From: Medakamo hakoo
Taxonomy: Eukaryota; Chlorophyta; Trebouxiophyceae; Coccomyxaceae
Assembly: GCA_026636295.1 (NCBI GenBank)
Contig: CP089450.1
Location: 310,001 to 374,000 of the forward strand
DNA: 64,000 nt
Direction: 5' to 3'
Position numbers and translations under genes: made by a program. Below are positions 20,650 to 30,247 of this stretch, one piece after another (the stretch's first letter is position 1; each line of letters opens with the position of its first letter). Below the pieces are notes generated by a model. That model was not told where the DNA came from and did no database searches. It saw only the letters and a program-made list of their open reading frames with translations.

Positions 20650-22053
20650 ATGCTGGCCGACCTGGCGCCCCGCTTCCTGTACGCGGGCGCGCTCGCCGCG
20701 GCGTCGCCCGCGCCCGCGCCGGCGCCGTCTGCCGCGCCGCGCTTCACGGCCGCCTCCCCCGCCGAGCGGCGGTCCTCGTCCCCGCTGTCCATCCCGCTCG
20801 CCGCCGCCGCCGCCATGACGGCCGCCGCCCCGGCCGAGAAGGTGGAACTGTACTCGCCCGAATTCTACAAGATCTGCGCGATGGGCGGCGCCCTGTGCTG
20901 TGGCGCGACGCACACGGCCGTCACGCCGCTGGACGTGGTCAAGTGCAACATGCAGGTACGGACTGACGGACAGAGGCGGACGTTTTCGCGGCGGACTTGG
21001 GGGTTCACCTAGTCTTTGCACGCACACACAGCGCCCCACGACGCACGCGCGCGCCCGCGTGAACCGTCTCTCAAAAAATCAGCGGCCCCCAAACTCACCT
21101 GAACGCCGTCGACAAAAACAAAACAACACCCCCAAAATGTGTGCACACAGACCAACCCGGCCAAGTACCCCTCCATCGGCGCCGGCTTCGGCGTCACGGC
21201 GCGTGAGAACGGCGTGCGCGGCCTGGTGCGCGGGTGGGTGCCCACCCTGTTTGGCTACTCCATCCAGGGCGCGGCTAAATTCGGGCTGTACGGTGCGTTT
21301 TCGTTGTCACCCCATCGACACTTCCACCCCAACCTAAGCCCCCACCGCGCGCGCGCACGCGCGCGTTTATTTCTCACCACCACCACCCCCCCTCAACCCG
21401 CTCCACACACAGAATACTTCAAGAAGACGTACGCCGACATGGCCGGCCCCGAAATCGCGTCCAAGTACCAGACCCTGATTTTCTTGGCGGGGTCCGCGTC
21501 CGCCGAGTTTTTCGCGGACATTGGGCTGTGCCCCTTCGAGGCCGTCAAGGTCAAGGTGCAGACGGTGCCCGGCTACGCGACGGGCCTGTCCGACGGCATG
21601 CCCAAATTCATTGCCCAGGAGGGCGTCGGCGGCCTGTTCAAGGGCCTGGCCCCCCTGTGGGGCCGCCAGATCCCGTACACCATGATGAAGTTCGCGGCCT
21701 TTGAAAACACGGTGCAGGCGTTGTACAAGTACGCCGTCCCCAAGCCCAAGGCCGAGTGCACCAAGTCGGAGCAGCTGGGCGTGTCCTTCGCCGCCGGCTA
21801 CATCGCGGGCGTCTTCTGCGCCGTCGTCTCCCACCCGGCCGACAACCTGGTCTCCAAGCTCAACGCCAACAAGGGCGTGACGGCGGGCGAGATCATCAAG
21901 GAGATGGGGTGGGGCGCCCTCCTCACGCGCGGCCTGCCGCTCCGCATCATCATGATCGGCACGCTGACCGGGCTGCAGTGGGGCATCTACGACTGGTTCA
22001 AGGTCCAGATGGGGCTGCCGACGACGGGCGCGGCGCCGCCGCCGCCCAAGTGA
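20650..22053 (+). CDS. mitochondrial phosphate carrier (SLC25A3/PHT3 type)
   Basis: Three exons, 20650-20955, 21151-21292 and 21413-22053, 362 aa. The carrier moves phosphate with a proton across the inner mitochondrial membrane to feed ATP synthase. Three carrier repeats are visible, each with the PxD/E-x-x-x-K-type signature: TPLDVVKCNMQ, CPFEAVKVKVQ and HPADNLVSKLN. Other family marks are EFYKICAMGGALCCGATHT, GWVPTLFGYSIQGAAKFGLY, SASAEFFADIGLCP and PYTMMKFAAFE. These identify a phosphate carrier rather than another SLC25. The first 60 residues are Ala/Pro/Ser/Arg-rich, like a cleavable presequence, as found in other phosphate carriers. Introns are 195 and 120 bases. Confidence 0.96.
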
Positions 22054-22404
22054 GTGGGAGGGGCGGCGGCGGCGGCGGCGGCGGAAGCCGCGCGCGCGGC
22101 ATGTGAGAGAGAGGGAGCGCGGCGGGTGGGGGTGGGTCGGATGGATGGGCGGGCATGGACTGCGTGAGAGTGAGAGTCAAGTGTGTGTGCGTGTGTGTGC
22201 CGGAGCGCCCGCGCGCCCTTTTTCCCTTCTAAGAGGGGGTGTGCGTGCGTGCGTGCCGCGACGGCGTGAGTGTGTGTGCGTGTGTGTGTTCATGTGTGTG
22301 AGCGCGTGTGGAAACTCCCCTCTTTTTTTGCCTCTCCCATGTCCGCCTTGCTGCTTTGTTGCACGCGCGAAAAAAAACAGCTGCGCCTCCTCCCTCTTCC
22401 CTCT
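22054..22404. repeat. GT-rich low-complexity gap between convergent genes
   Basis: 351 bases. It starts with a GGC trinucleotide run just after the carrier stop (about 22062-22082), then TGTGTGTGCG-type alternating purine-pyrimidine sequence scattered over about 22180-22310, which could adopt Z-DNA. No gene is seen. Confidence 0.6.
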
Positions 22405-24233
22405 TCACGCCCCACCTCCACGCCCGCGCAGCCGGGACGACCGGCGCAGGCCGTCCCGGATGCCGGCCTCCGTGGGCGACAGGCCGGGCGTGGTAGCAGC
22501 AGCAGCAGCAGTGGCGGCAAGGCCACCGCCTCCAGACGAGCGGCGGGCAGGCGGCGGGCGCGGCGGTTTGCCAGCGCCACTCCCACCGCCGCCGCTCGCA
22601 CCCGGCGTCGGGCTGTTTTCGTCCGACAGCGCAAAGGGAGATGGCGTGGCGTGCGTCTCGAAAGCCGACGGCCCCGCGGCGGCACTGGGCCCGGGCGTGT
22701 CCAGGGCAACGGCGCGGAAGGCGGCAGCCAGCGCGCCCGCGGGCGAGGGCGGCGGCGGTGGTTGGGCACCAACGGGCGGCGCGACGACGACCACCCGCCG
22801 GGCCGGCAGCGTGGGCGTGGGTGCGGCGGTGGCCGCCGTCGCCGCCGCCGCAGCAGCAGCAGCCGCCCGCGCCGCCGACGCCGGCACCCGCCCCGCCGAC
22901 ATGCGGCGCCCGGGCGGGCCCGTGGACGGAAAGTCGGCCGGGTCGAGCGCGGACGCGGGCACAAAAAACCCGCGGAACGCGGCCGGGTCGGGCGGGGGCT
23001 GGGCCGCCGGGTCGCCGCCCGTGAGACCGGCTTGTAGAATGGCCGCCAGCGGGGGCGTGGCGGTGGGCGCGGCCACCCGGCCGGCCGCAGCGGACCCAGC
23101 CGAGTCCGGGAGCAGGGACGGGGACGACGGGGCGGGCGCGGGCGGGGGAGTGACGGGCAGTCGCTGCGTCGGTTCCACCCCACTCCACACGCCGGAGTCG
23201 GACGGCGTCGGGGAGAGCGCGTCGGGGAGCAGGGGCGACCCGTCCCGGCCGCCGGAGGGGAAGCGGGCCAGGACGCCGGAGAAGCCGCCGGATGAGCGGC
23301 GGCGGCGGACAGTCGTGGTCGGAGCGGTGGCCGCCGTCGGCGGCGCGCCCGCCGCCGGCGTCGCGGCCAAGCCCAGCGCCGTGAAGAGCGAGCCCACGTC
23401 CGCGGCAGCAGTGGCGGCGGCGGCAGCTTCGTCGCCGTCGTTGTCGTCGTCGAGGCCGGGGCCGGGCGTCGCGCGCGCGGTCGGCCCGCCGCCCAGCCGG
23501 CGCAGGAAGGGCGTCGAGCCCGCGTCGGCCGTGCCGCCTGGAGCTGGCGCCCAGGCGAAGGTGCTGCCGTCAGCGGGTGTGGCCGGCTCGGGCGACGGCG
23601 CGCGAGGCGGTGGCGCGACGGCGGCCGCGTCGGAAAAGCGGACGCCCGGCGGGCGGGCGGCGCGCGGTGCGGGCGGGCGCGCAGAGGCGGCCAGCGACGG
23701 CCGGCGCGGCTGCTGTGCAGGGCCGGGCTGTTCCGGGGCGGCAGCAGCGGCAGCAGCAGCAGTGGGCACACAGCCCAACCCCTCCGCCTGGCAGGCCGCC
23801 AGGGCGGCCACCAGGTCGGCCCGCGGGGCCGCGCCTGCGGCCAAGGCCGCCGCGAGGACGGCGACCGCCGCTTCGACGCCCGCCCGGCTGCCGTCGCCCG
23901 CGGCCGCGCGGGCCGACGCCGCCCGGGCCAGCCAGGTCGACGCGGAGCCTTGGTCGGCATGCTGGGTCTCAGCGAGGAGGGGCGACGGCGGTTGTTGGAC
24001 GGGGCGGGCGGCGGCGGCCTGTTGAGGGCAAGGGGCGGCGCGCGTCAGGCGCGAAACGAAGGCGCGACAGCCACGGCCAAACGGCTCTCTTTCCCACGCC
24101 GCCCCCACCGTCCCCCTCCCTCACACCCCACCACACGCACCGTCGGCCCAGCACCCACGCGGCTGGGGCCGGCGCGAGGGGCGGGCGCCGTGCCGGCGCC
24201 GGCCAGGGACGCCGTCCAGTCTTGGTCGCGCAT
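22405..24233 (-). CDS. unknown disordered protein
   Basis: I do not recognise a family. The model has two exons, complement of 24141-24233 (ATG at 24233, MRDQDWTASLAGAG) and of 22405-24018, phase 0 with an ACG|GTGCGT donor and CAACAG acceptor; about 568 aa. Nearly all is low-complexity Ala/Pro/Gly/Ser. The least disordered part is an Ala-rich helical stretch near residues 50-110 (STWLARAASARAAAG and following). Other visible pieces are SSGGFSGVLARFPSGG, FALSDENSP and a basic end RRSSRLRG. A 640-residue open frame runs on the opposite strand over the same bases; I favour this strand because the splice junction and the flanking divergent promoter both fit. If single-exon, an in-frame ATG at 24108 is possible. 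Confidence 0.5.
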
Positions 24234-24614
24234 TCCTCTCTTTCGTGAGCGAGCGCGAGATTCGGGCTTTGCTTTTTCCACGGGTGAAGCGACGGGCTGC
24301 TTCGCTCAGGGTTTTTCTTTCTCAGGGAGGGGCCAGCTGCACTGGGCGTCCGACGGTAAGTGGGAGTGGAGCAACGCACAACCACGGAGCAACGCGTTTT
24401 TTTTCCCGCAGGAGAGAAGGAGGGTGTGAGACCGCCCCGGCGCGCGTGCAGAGTCCGCGGCGGTCTCGTCTCTCCTCCCCGTCGTCCCCTCCCTCCCCTC
24501 ATCCAGACCTCCCTTTCCACTCTCTCCCCCCGCCCGGGGCGGCCCCTCGGCCACAACCACCTCCATTCGTCCCTGGCAGCCCGCCTCCTCATACCCTCAC
24601 CACCTTAGCCCACC
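24234..24614. promoter_or_regulatory. divergent promoter: unknown protein / CBM20-GDPD
   Basis: A 381-base gap between opposed starts, with a CT-rich run before the GDPD start and an oligo-T/poly-A-poor middle. No recognised element. Confidence 0.4.
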
Positions 24615-27600
24615 ATGGCCGACGCCGCCGCAACAACGACCATCCCCGTCCGCTTCATTTGCACGACGTCCGAGTTCAGCGACCCGCACTCGGGCGGCCC
24701 TAAAAAACTGGCGGTCGTGGGCGGGCTGGACCAGCTGGGCGGATGGAGCCTGGAGAAGAGCCTGCCCCTGGAACAGACGCGCCAGGAAGGTGAGTAGGCA
24801 GGGAGGGTGGACGGGTGCGTGACGGAAGAATAAGGGCGGCGCGTCGGCGGCGCGAATGCCCATCGACGACAGAGCGGAGAAAAAAGCGCGCGCCCGCCGC
24901 TCGTCGAACCGCCTCTCGCATTCCGGCCTTCGCCCGTGAGGGTGGCACGCCGCAATGCGTGGCTGACGTGGGGGATGAGAGGGCGCAGGGCGGCGGGCCT
25001 AGCCGCGCGGCGGGCGTTTCGAAGCAGAGTCGTCCCCGTCGCCCCCCCGCGCCGCACAACCACGCCCGCACCTTCTGCCGCCGCTCGAGGTCGCCTTGGT
25101 CCCCTCACGACACACACGCCGCCCCTCTCCCTCTTTCGCACACCCCTCAAGGCGACGACCTGGTCTGGGAGTCGGCCGTCGTCCACATCCCGGCGTCCAA
25201 GTAAGTCGTGCCCTGTGCGAGTTTTGGACCCGACTGTCCCGTCCTCATTCCGTGCCATCCATTTTTTTTTTTCGCTCACTGTTGTCCATCCCACTGCGCC
25301 ACCCTTTTTTTTCTCAGGTTCCCTTTCACCTACCGCTACGTCGCCAACGGCCACCGTTCCTCCCCCACCTCCCGCCCCTTGGCCTGGGACGCCCACCCGC
25401 GCACCTGCACGGGAACGCCCGCCGACGCGGCGTCCACCGACCGCTTCGCCTTTGACGCCGCCGACACGGGGTGGGTGACGCCCGCGGGCGTGGGCGGGTT
25501 CCAGCTGCGCGTGGGCCGGCCGCCCGGCTCGACCGACCCGCTCGTCTCCTTGCTGGGCCCGGACCACGCGGGCGTCGCCGTCGACGTCTCCCTGCACGAG
25601 GCCGTGCCCCACGACCCGGCCGCGCCGGGCGGCAAAGCCTTTGCGCGCGTGGAGGACGGGTGGGCGGGCGGGGGCGCCGCGCCCGAACCGACGCCGTCGG
25701 CCGAGGACGCCGGGGACGCGCCGTCCGGTCTGCCCGGCACGCCGCCCGTGCGCATCATGTCCGCGGCAAGCTTGGGGGGTGGGACCAGCGGCGGCGGCAG
25801 CTGCGCGAGCCTGGCCGCGGACGGCGCGTGGCCGCCGTCTGCGGCGGCCGCGCCCCGCGCGCCGCCGCCCGCGCCGCCCCAGCCCTCCACCGACCCGGCG
25901 GAAGGCGTGACCTTCCTTATGAACGGCCCCTCCCTCGCCGCCCTCGCCTTCCGCGTCGACGTCCGGGACACGGGCGGCGCGCTCCTGGGCCGCGGCTTCG
26001 TCCCCGCCGCCGCGCTCGCCCCGCTGGAGGGCGCGCTGGCCGTCCCCCTACTCTCGCCCGACGGCCTGGCCCTCGCCGGCGAGTTCCGGGCCGCCTTCCT
26101 CGTCGTCACCGCGCTGGACCACCCGGCCAACACACTGGCCGGGCTGCAGCGGGCACGGTGGACGCCGGGGGAGCGCGGCCCCACGCTGGACATCGGCCAC
26201 CGGGGCGTCGGCGCGAGCGCGGGCGCGCGCGCGCGCGTCGCGGAAAACACGGTCCTGGCCTTCGCCGCCGCCGCCGCCCACCACACCGAGTACGTGGAGT
26301 TTGACGTGCACGTGACGGCGGACGGCGAGGTGGTCGTCCACCACGACTTTGACGTGCGCCTGGCCCTGGGCGGCAAGCCAAACGCGGACAACGGCGGGGG
26401 CGGGCTCGGCCGGCCGGCCGGCGGCCGGCCGGGGCACACCGCCCGCCCGCCACCGCCCGCCGCCGGCTCCGGCCTGAGCGGGTCCGCCGCCGCCAGGGCC
26501 CCGCCCGACGGCGTCGTCGCCCTGCCCATCGCGGGCCTGACCCTGGCCCAGCTGACCAGCCCGGCCATTGCGGCGGCCATGCGCGCGGCGGCGCCCCAGG
26601 GCGCGGCCGCGGCCGCGCTGTCTCAGCACGAGGCGGGCCTGGCCAAAACCCTGAAGCGCACGCTGTCGTCCGGCGAGGACATCGTGCGCTCGCACAGGCC
26701 GCCGCCGCTGGCCGGCTCGCCCAGCCATGCGGCTGGCAGCCCGGCGGTGGCGGCGGCGGCTCCCGCCGGGCCGGCCGCGCTGCCTCGCCCGGGGTCGAGC
26801 GCGGGGAAAGGCGCCCTCGACGCCGTCCCCGAACACGGCCCCGTCCCCGCGTCCGCCTTTGCCGCCGACGCCGCCGCGGCCGTCGCCGCTGCGGACGCCG
26901 CGGCCGCCGCCGCCTCTGCCCACCCGCCGACCACGGCCTCCGCGTCACCCGCCTCGGAAGCCGCCTGGCGAATCGCGGACGCGCGCGTCGCGACGCTGCG
27001 CGAGTGCTTCCGGTCCGTGCCGCCGTGGGTCGGCTTCAACATCGAGCTCAAGTACCCGGCGGACCCGGCGGACCCGGCGGGGCGGGCCGCCGCCGCCCGC
27101 GGGCGCAACGCCTTCTGCGATGCCGTCCTGCGCGTTGCCCTGGACGAGTCGGTGCGCGCGGTGGAGGCGGGCGCGCCACCCCGGCGCCTCATCTTTTCGA
27201 CATTTGACCCCGACTGCGCGACGCTGCTCTCCCTGAAACAGCCCCGCTTCCCCGTCTTTTTCCTGACGTGCGCGGGCGGGGAGGCCTTCCCGGACCCGCG
27301 CATGAACACGCTGGGCGCGGCGCTGGAGTTTGCGGCCGCGTCCAAGCTGCAGGGCGTCGTCGCCGAAGCGGGCGGCGTCCTGAAGGCCGGCCTGGCCGAC
27401 ACGGTCGCCGCGTTCCACGCGCGCGGCCTGCACCTCTTCACCTGGGGCGCGCCCAACAACGACCCCGCGACGTACGCCGCCCAACGCGCGGCGGGCGTGG
27501 ACGCCATCATTTCCGACGACGTGGCCCAGCACGCGCGGGCCAGCGGCAAGAGGGCGAGCCACTTTGCAGGCGCCGCCACCGACGGCCAGAACGGCGCTGG

Positions 27601-27829
27601 CGGCGTCGCGGGCGGGTCGCCGCCGTCGGGGTTGCCGCTCGTGGCCACGCCGCCCGGCGTCGGCCCGCTCGCCACGGCCGCGGACCTTTTAGCCGCTTTA
27701 GAAGCCGAGGGCGCGTTTGAGGAGCGCCCGCGCGGCGCGTCGCCCATGGGCCGGGCGCCGCTGCGGGGCGCGTCCCCGCCGCGGGACATCCCGTCACCCG
27801 CCCGGGCGGCCGGGCAGTGGGAAGGCTAG
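24615..27829 (+). CDS. CBM20 domain glycerophosphodiester phosphodiesterase (GPCPD1-like)
   Basis: Three exons, 24615-24789, 25152-25200 (only 49 bases) and 25318-27829; 911 aa. GDPDs hydrolyse glycerophosphodiesters such as glycerophosphocholine to glycerol-3-phosphate and an alcohol. Domains: an N-terminal starch-binding-type CBM20 spanning all three exons (VRFICTTSEFS, LAVVGGLDQLGGWSLEKSLPL, WESAVVHIPASKFPFTYRYV); a middle region of C2-like or unknown type (to about 350); then the GDPD TIM barrel with DIGHRGVGA, ENTVLAFAAAA, EFDVHVTADGEVVVHHDF and NIELKYP, giving the catalytic His pair and metal-binding Glu/Asp. About 220 residues of Ala/Pro-rich sequence (around 400-620) split the barrel between strands, much more than in animal GPCPD1. 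The C-terminus is a disordered tail. Start and exon phases join cleanly. Confidence 0.9.
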
Positions 27830-28105
27830 AGTGAGAAGAGTGTGGGTCGTTGGTTTGTTATTCGTGAGGGACAGCCCGTGAAAAAAAAAGAACACACGCG
27901 CGCCGACGTGCGCCTTCCCTCTTTTCAAATCTTCAACTGCTCGCTCCTGTGTTTACAATGCTCAGTGGCGCGCGCGCGCGCGGGCGGCTTTGCGTCGGGC
28001 CGCAATGGCGGCGGTTTCTCGGGAAAGCCCTTGGTGAGGGCTTTTGTCCTTTTTCTTTCGGAACGCGCGCGCGCCTTCCTTCACCCCACACAACCTCTTC
28101 CTCTC
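27830..28105. other. intergenic, no convincing gene
   Basis: 276 bases between the GDPD stop and a doubtful minus-strand ORF. It is less GC-rich at 27860-27960, has an oligo-A run and a GCGC run, and probably contains 3' UTRs. Confidence 0.4.
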
Positions 28106-28288
28106 TCAAGGCAGGGGGTCTAAAGTCTCTGGCACCGGCGGCCGGGCCGACGCCATGGGCGCCGTGGCCGACGGTTCAGCCACAACCACAGCCTTGGCCG
28201 CGCGCGCGCGGCGCGCACGCGTCGCGTCGAACGCCTTTTTAGCGCCCAGAGAAGCGGTGACGGCGGCGGCGATGGAGGGGGCCTGCAT
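28106..28288 (-). CDS. doubtful small ORF with transit-peptide-like sequence
   Basis: A 60-residue open frame starting MQAPSIAAAVTASLGAKK and continuing with an Arg/Ala run (RARRARAAKAVVV), then Pro-rich to the stop. The N-terminus resembles a plastid transit peptide, but what follows is too short to be a recognised protein. On the same strand an inverted CCAAT box (28421-28425 on the + strand) and an AT-rich TTATTTG stretch (about 28397-28403) sit where promoter elements would be expected. It may be a first exon whose continuation I failed to find, a small plastid peptide, or chance. Confidence 0.25.
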   Translation of the reverse strand: MQAPSIAAAVTASLGAKKAFDATRARRARAAKAVVVAEPSATAPMASARPPVPETLDPLP

Positions 28289-28748
28289 GGAAATGGATGA
28301 GGGGGTGCGGGAGAGGGTGAGGAAGGTGGCGGATGGAACGGGAGGGCGGAAGGCGGCCGTGGCCCAACCGCAGAAAGGAGGGGGGCAGCGTGCGAGCAAA
28401 TAAGAGCCCGCGCGACGCGGCCAATGGTTGAGACAGAAACAAGGGCGCGCCGCAGCTGCGGTGCGCGCTCTTTCGGCCTGTTCCCACCCCGGTCATGGGA
28501 AGCTGAACGTACCGCAGAAGTCACCGCAGCGACAAAGCAGGCTGGGCAGACCATGGGTGGGCGAGGAGGGGGGGCGAGGAAGGGGGGGCAAAAACTGTGA
28601 GTGTGAGAGGCGGTGAGGGAAGAGACCACGCGGTCGGCGAGAGGTGCGGAGCCTGTGCGCTGTGCGCTCACTCCCCCCAAACGCTTTTCCGCGTCCCTCT
28701 TTTTGCGCACACGCACCAGGACTCCACACACACACATAGCCACACGCC
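28289..28748. promoter_or_regulatory. upstream region of calmodulin, with CCAAT element
   Basis: 460 bases. It contains a CCAAT motif at 28421, the AT-rich AGCAAATAAGAG patch at 28396-28405 and a GA-rich block at 28556-28620. It probably serves the calmodulin gene and perhaps the small minus-strand ORF. Confidence 0.4.
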
Positions 28749-29918
28749 ATGGCGGCCAACCTCACCGACGAACAGGTGGCGGAGTTCAAGGTCCGTTGGG
28801 GGAGCCGGCGAGTGAGGGGCGGGCGCGGAGCGTGGCGCGACCGTTTCCGCGCCCCCATGCCCTGCGCGCCCGCGCCCGCGTGAGGCCTTGCCGCCGTGCC
28901 TGGACGCCCGCCTTCCTGCAAAAGGATGCCCGCGGGTGTCGCACATCCGTCCACAGGGCACGCGCCTCCAGCCGCCTCCCGCATGCCCTGCCCGCGACGC
29001 CAAAAGACACCAAAACCAGCGCCCCACTCAACACGCGCTCTCTCCCACCCCGCACTCCAACAGGAGGCCTTTGCCCTCTTCGACAAGGACGGCGACGGCA
29101 CGATCACGACCAAGGAGCTGGGCACGGTCATGCGGTCGCTGGGCCAGAACCCGACGGAGGCGGAGCTGCAGGTGAGCGGCGTGTGCGAGGAGAGCGGAGA
29201 GGGGGAGGGCGTGTGCATCGACGCGCGCGCGCGCGTGCGCCCGTGCGGAACCTGCCCGGCACGCCGACGCTACGGCGGTGTCGTCCCAGCTTTCCACGGC
29301 CACAGGCCAGGAGCTTGATGGACCAGGCATCAAGGAAGAAAGGAGCGAGGCCCAGGACCGTTGCCACGGGCGGGCCGCCGGTGTAGAGAGCGGACACCTC
29401 CGCCCAATCAAAAAAAAGCACCCCCTCTCCCTGCGCGCGCCACTCACGCCCTTTCCCGTTCGCACACACACGCACACACGCCACGCACACAACCAGGACA
29501 TGGTCAACGAGGTGGACGCCGACGGCAACGGCATCATCGACTTCCCGGAATTCCTTGGGCTCATGTCCCGGAAAATGAAGGTAAGCGAGCTGGAGGACGG
29601 GTGCGAGTGGGGTCCAGGTCGAGACCCGCGCCGTGGAAACAGACACACACAGGCCGCCCCTCACGCTCCTCACCTCCCCGCCACCGTCAACACTCCCCCC
29701 AGGACGTCGACTCGGAAGAGGAGCTGCGCGAGGCGTTCAAGGTCTTCGACAAGGACGGCAACGGCTTCATCTCCGCGGCCGAGCTGCGCCATGTCATGAC
29801 AAACCTGGGGGAGAAGCTGTCCGACGCGGAGGTGGACGAAATGATTCGGGAGGCGGACGTCGACGGCGACGGCCAGGTCTGCTACTCGGAGTTCGTCAAG
29901 ATGCTCACGCAGAAGTGA
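28749..29918 (+). CDS. CAM: calmodulin
   Basis: Four exons, 28749-28790, 29064-29171, 29497-29580 and 29703-29918, all phase 0, giving exactly 149 aa. Calmodulin is the universal cytosolic calcium sensor that binds and regulates kinases, channels and other targets. Four EF-hands are visible: [36 protein letters not shown] and [12 protein letters not shown]; the central linker is [18 protein letters not shown]. The sequence begins [17 protein letters not shown] as in algal calmodulins. Oddity: in the fourth loop position 9 is Cys (Asn or Asp in most calmodulins) and position 11 is Ser. The first exon encodes only 14 residues, a common calmodulin gene feature. It converges on the phototropin gene. 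Confidence 0.98.
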
Positions 29919-30247
29919 GCCCGCGCGCTGCGCTGGCGGGCGGCGTGGGGTTGGGCGGGTGCAAGACGAAAAAAAAGAACAAACGCCCTTTTTCGGCAAC
30001 CAAACCCCTCTCAGCTCCCGTCTCTCCCATGGCGAGGTGATACCAAAACCGGTCGCGGTCTCTCTCGGCGCTGCTCTCTTCGCCCAACCGTAACAAACAC
30101 GCACACACACACAAAGCACAGCCAGCCTGCCGCCCTCTTCGATCTTGACCCCTCCGGCGAGCCCCTCTCCAACAAGTGTCCGTCTCTCTCCTCTTCTCTC
30201 TTTCTTCAACCCATCCCCTCTCCCCCCTTCTCTCTCCCTTCCGCCAA
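29919..30247. other. 3' gap between calmodulin and phototropin
   Basis: 329 bases between convergent stops. It is richer in A, C and T than coding DNA, with an oligo-A run near 29970, a CA repeat near 30102-30113 and CT-rich stretches (30180-30240). Likely 3' UTRs; no gene is seen. Confidence 0.45.

Noticed and set aside
22103-24025. 640-residue + strand frame opposite the unknown minus-strand gene
   Set aside because: Begins in a GT-rich repeat, has no family resemblance and no splice or promoter support; kept only as a finding because the minus-strand gene is also an orphan.
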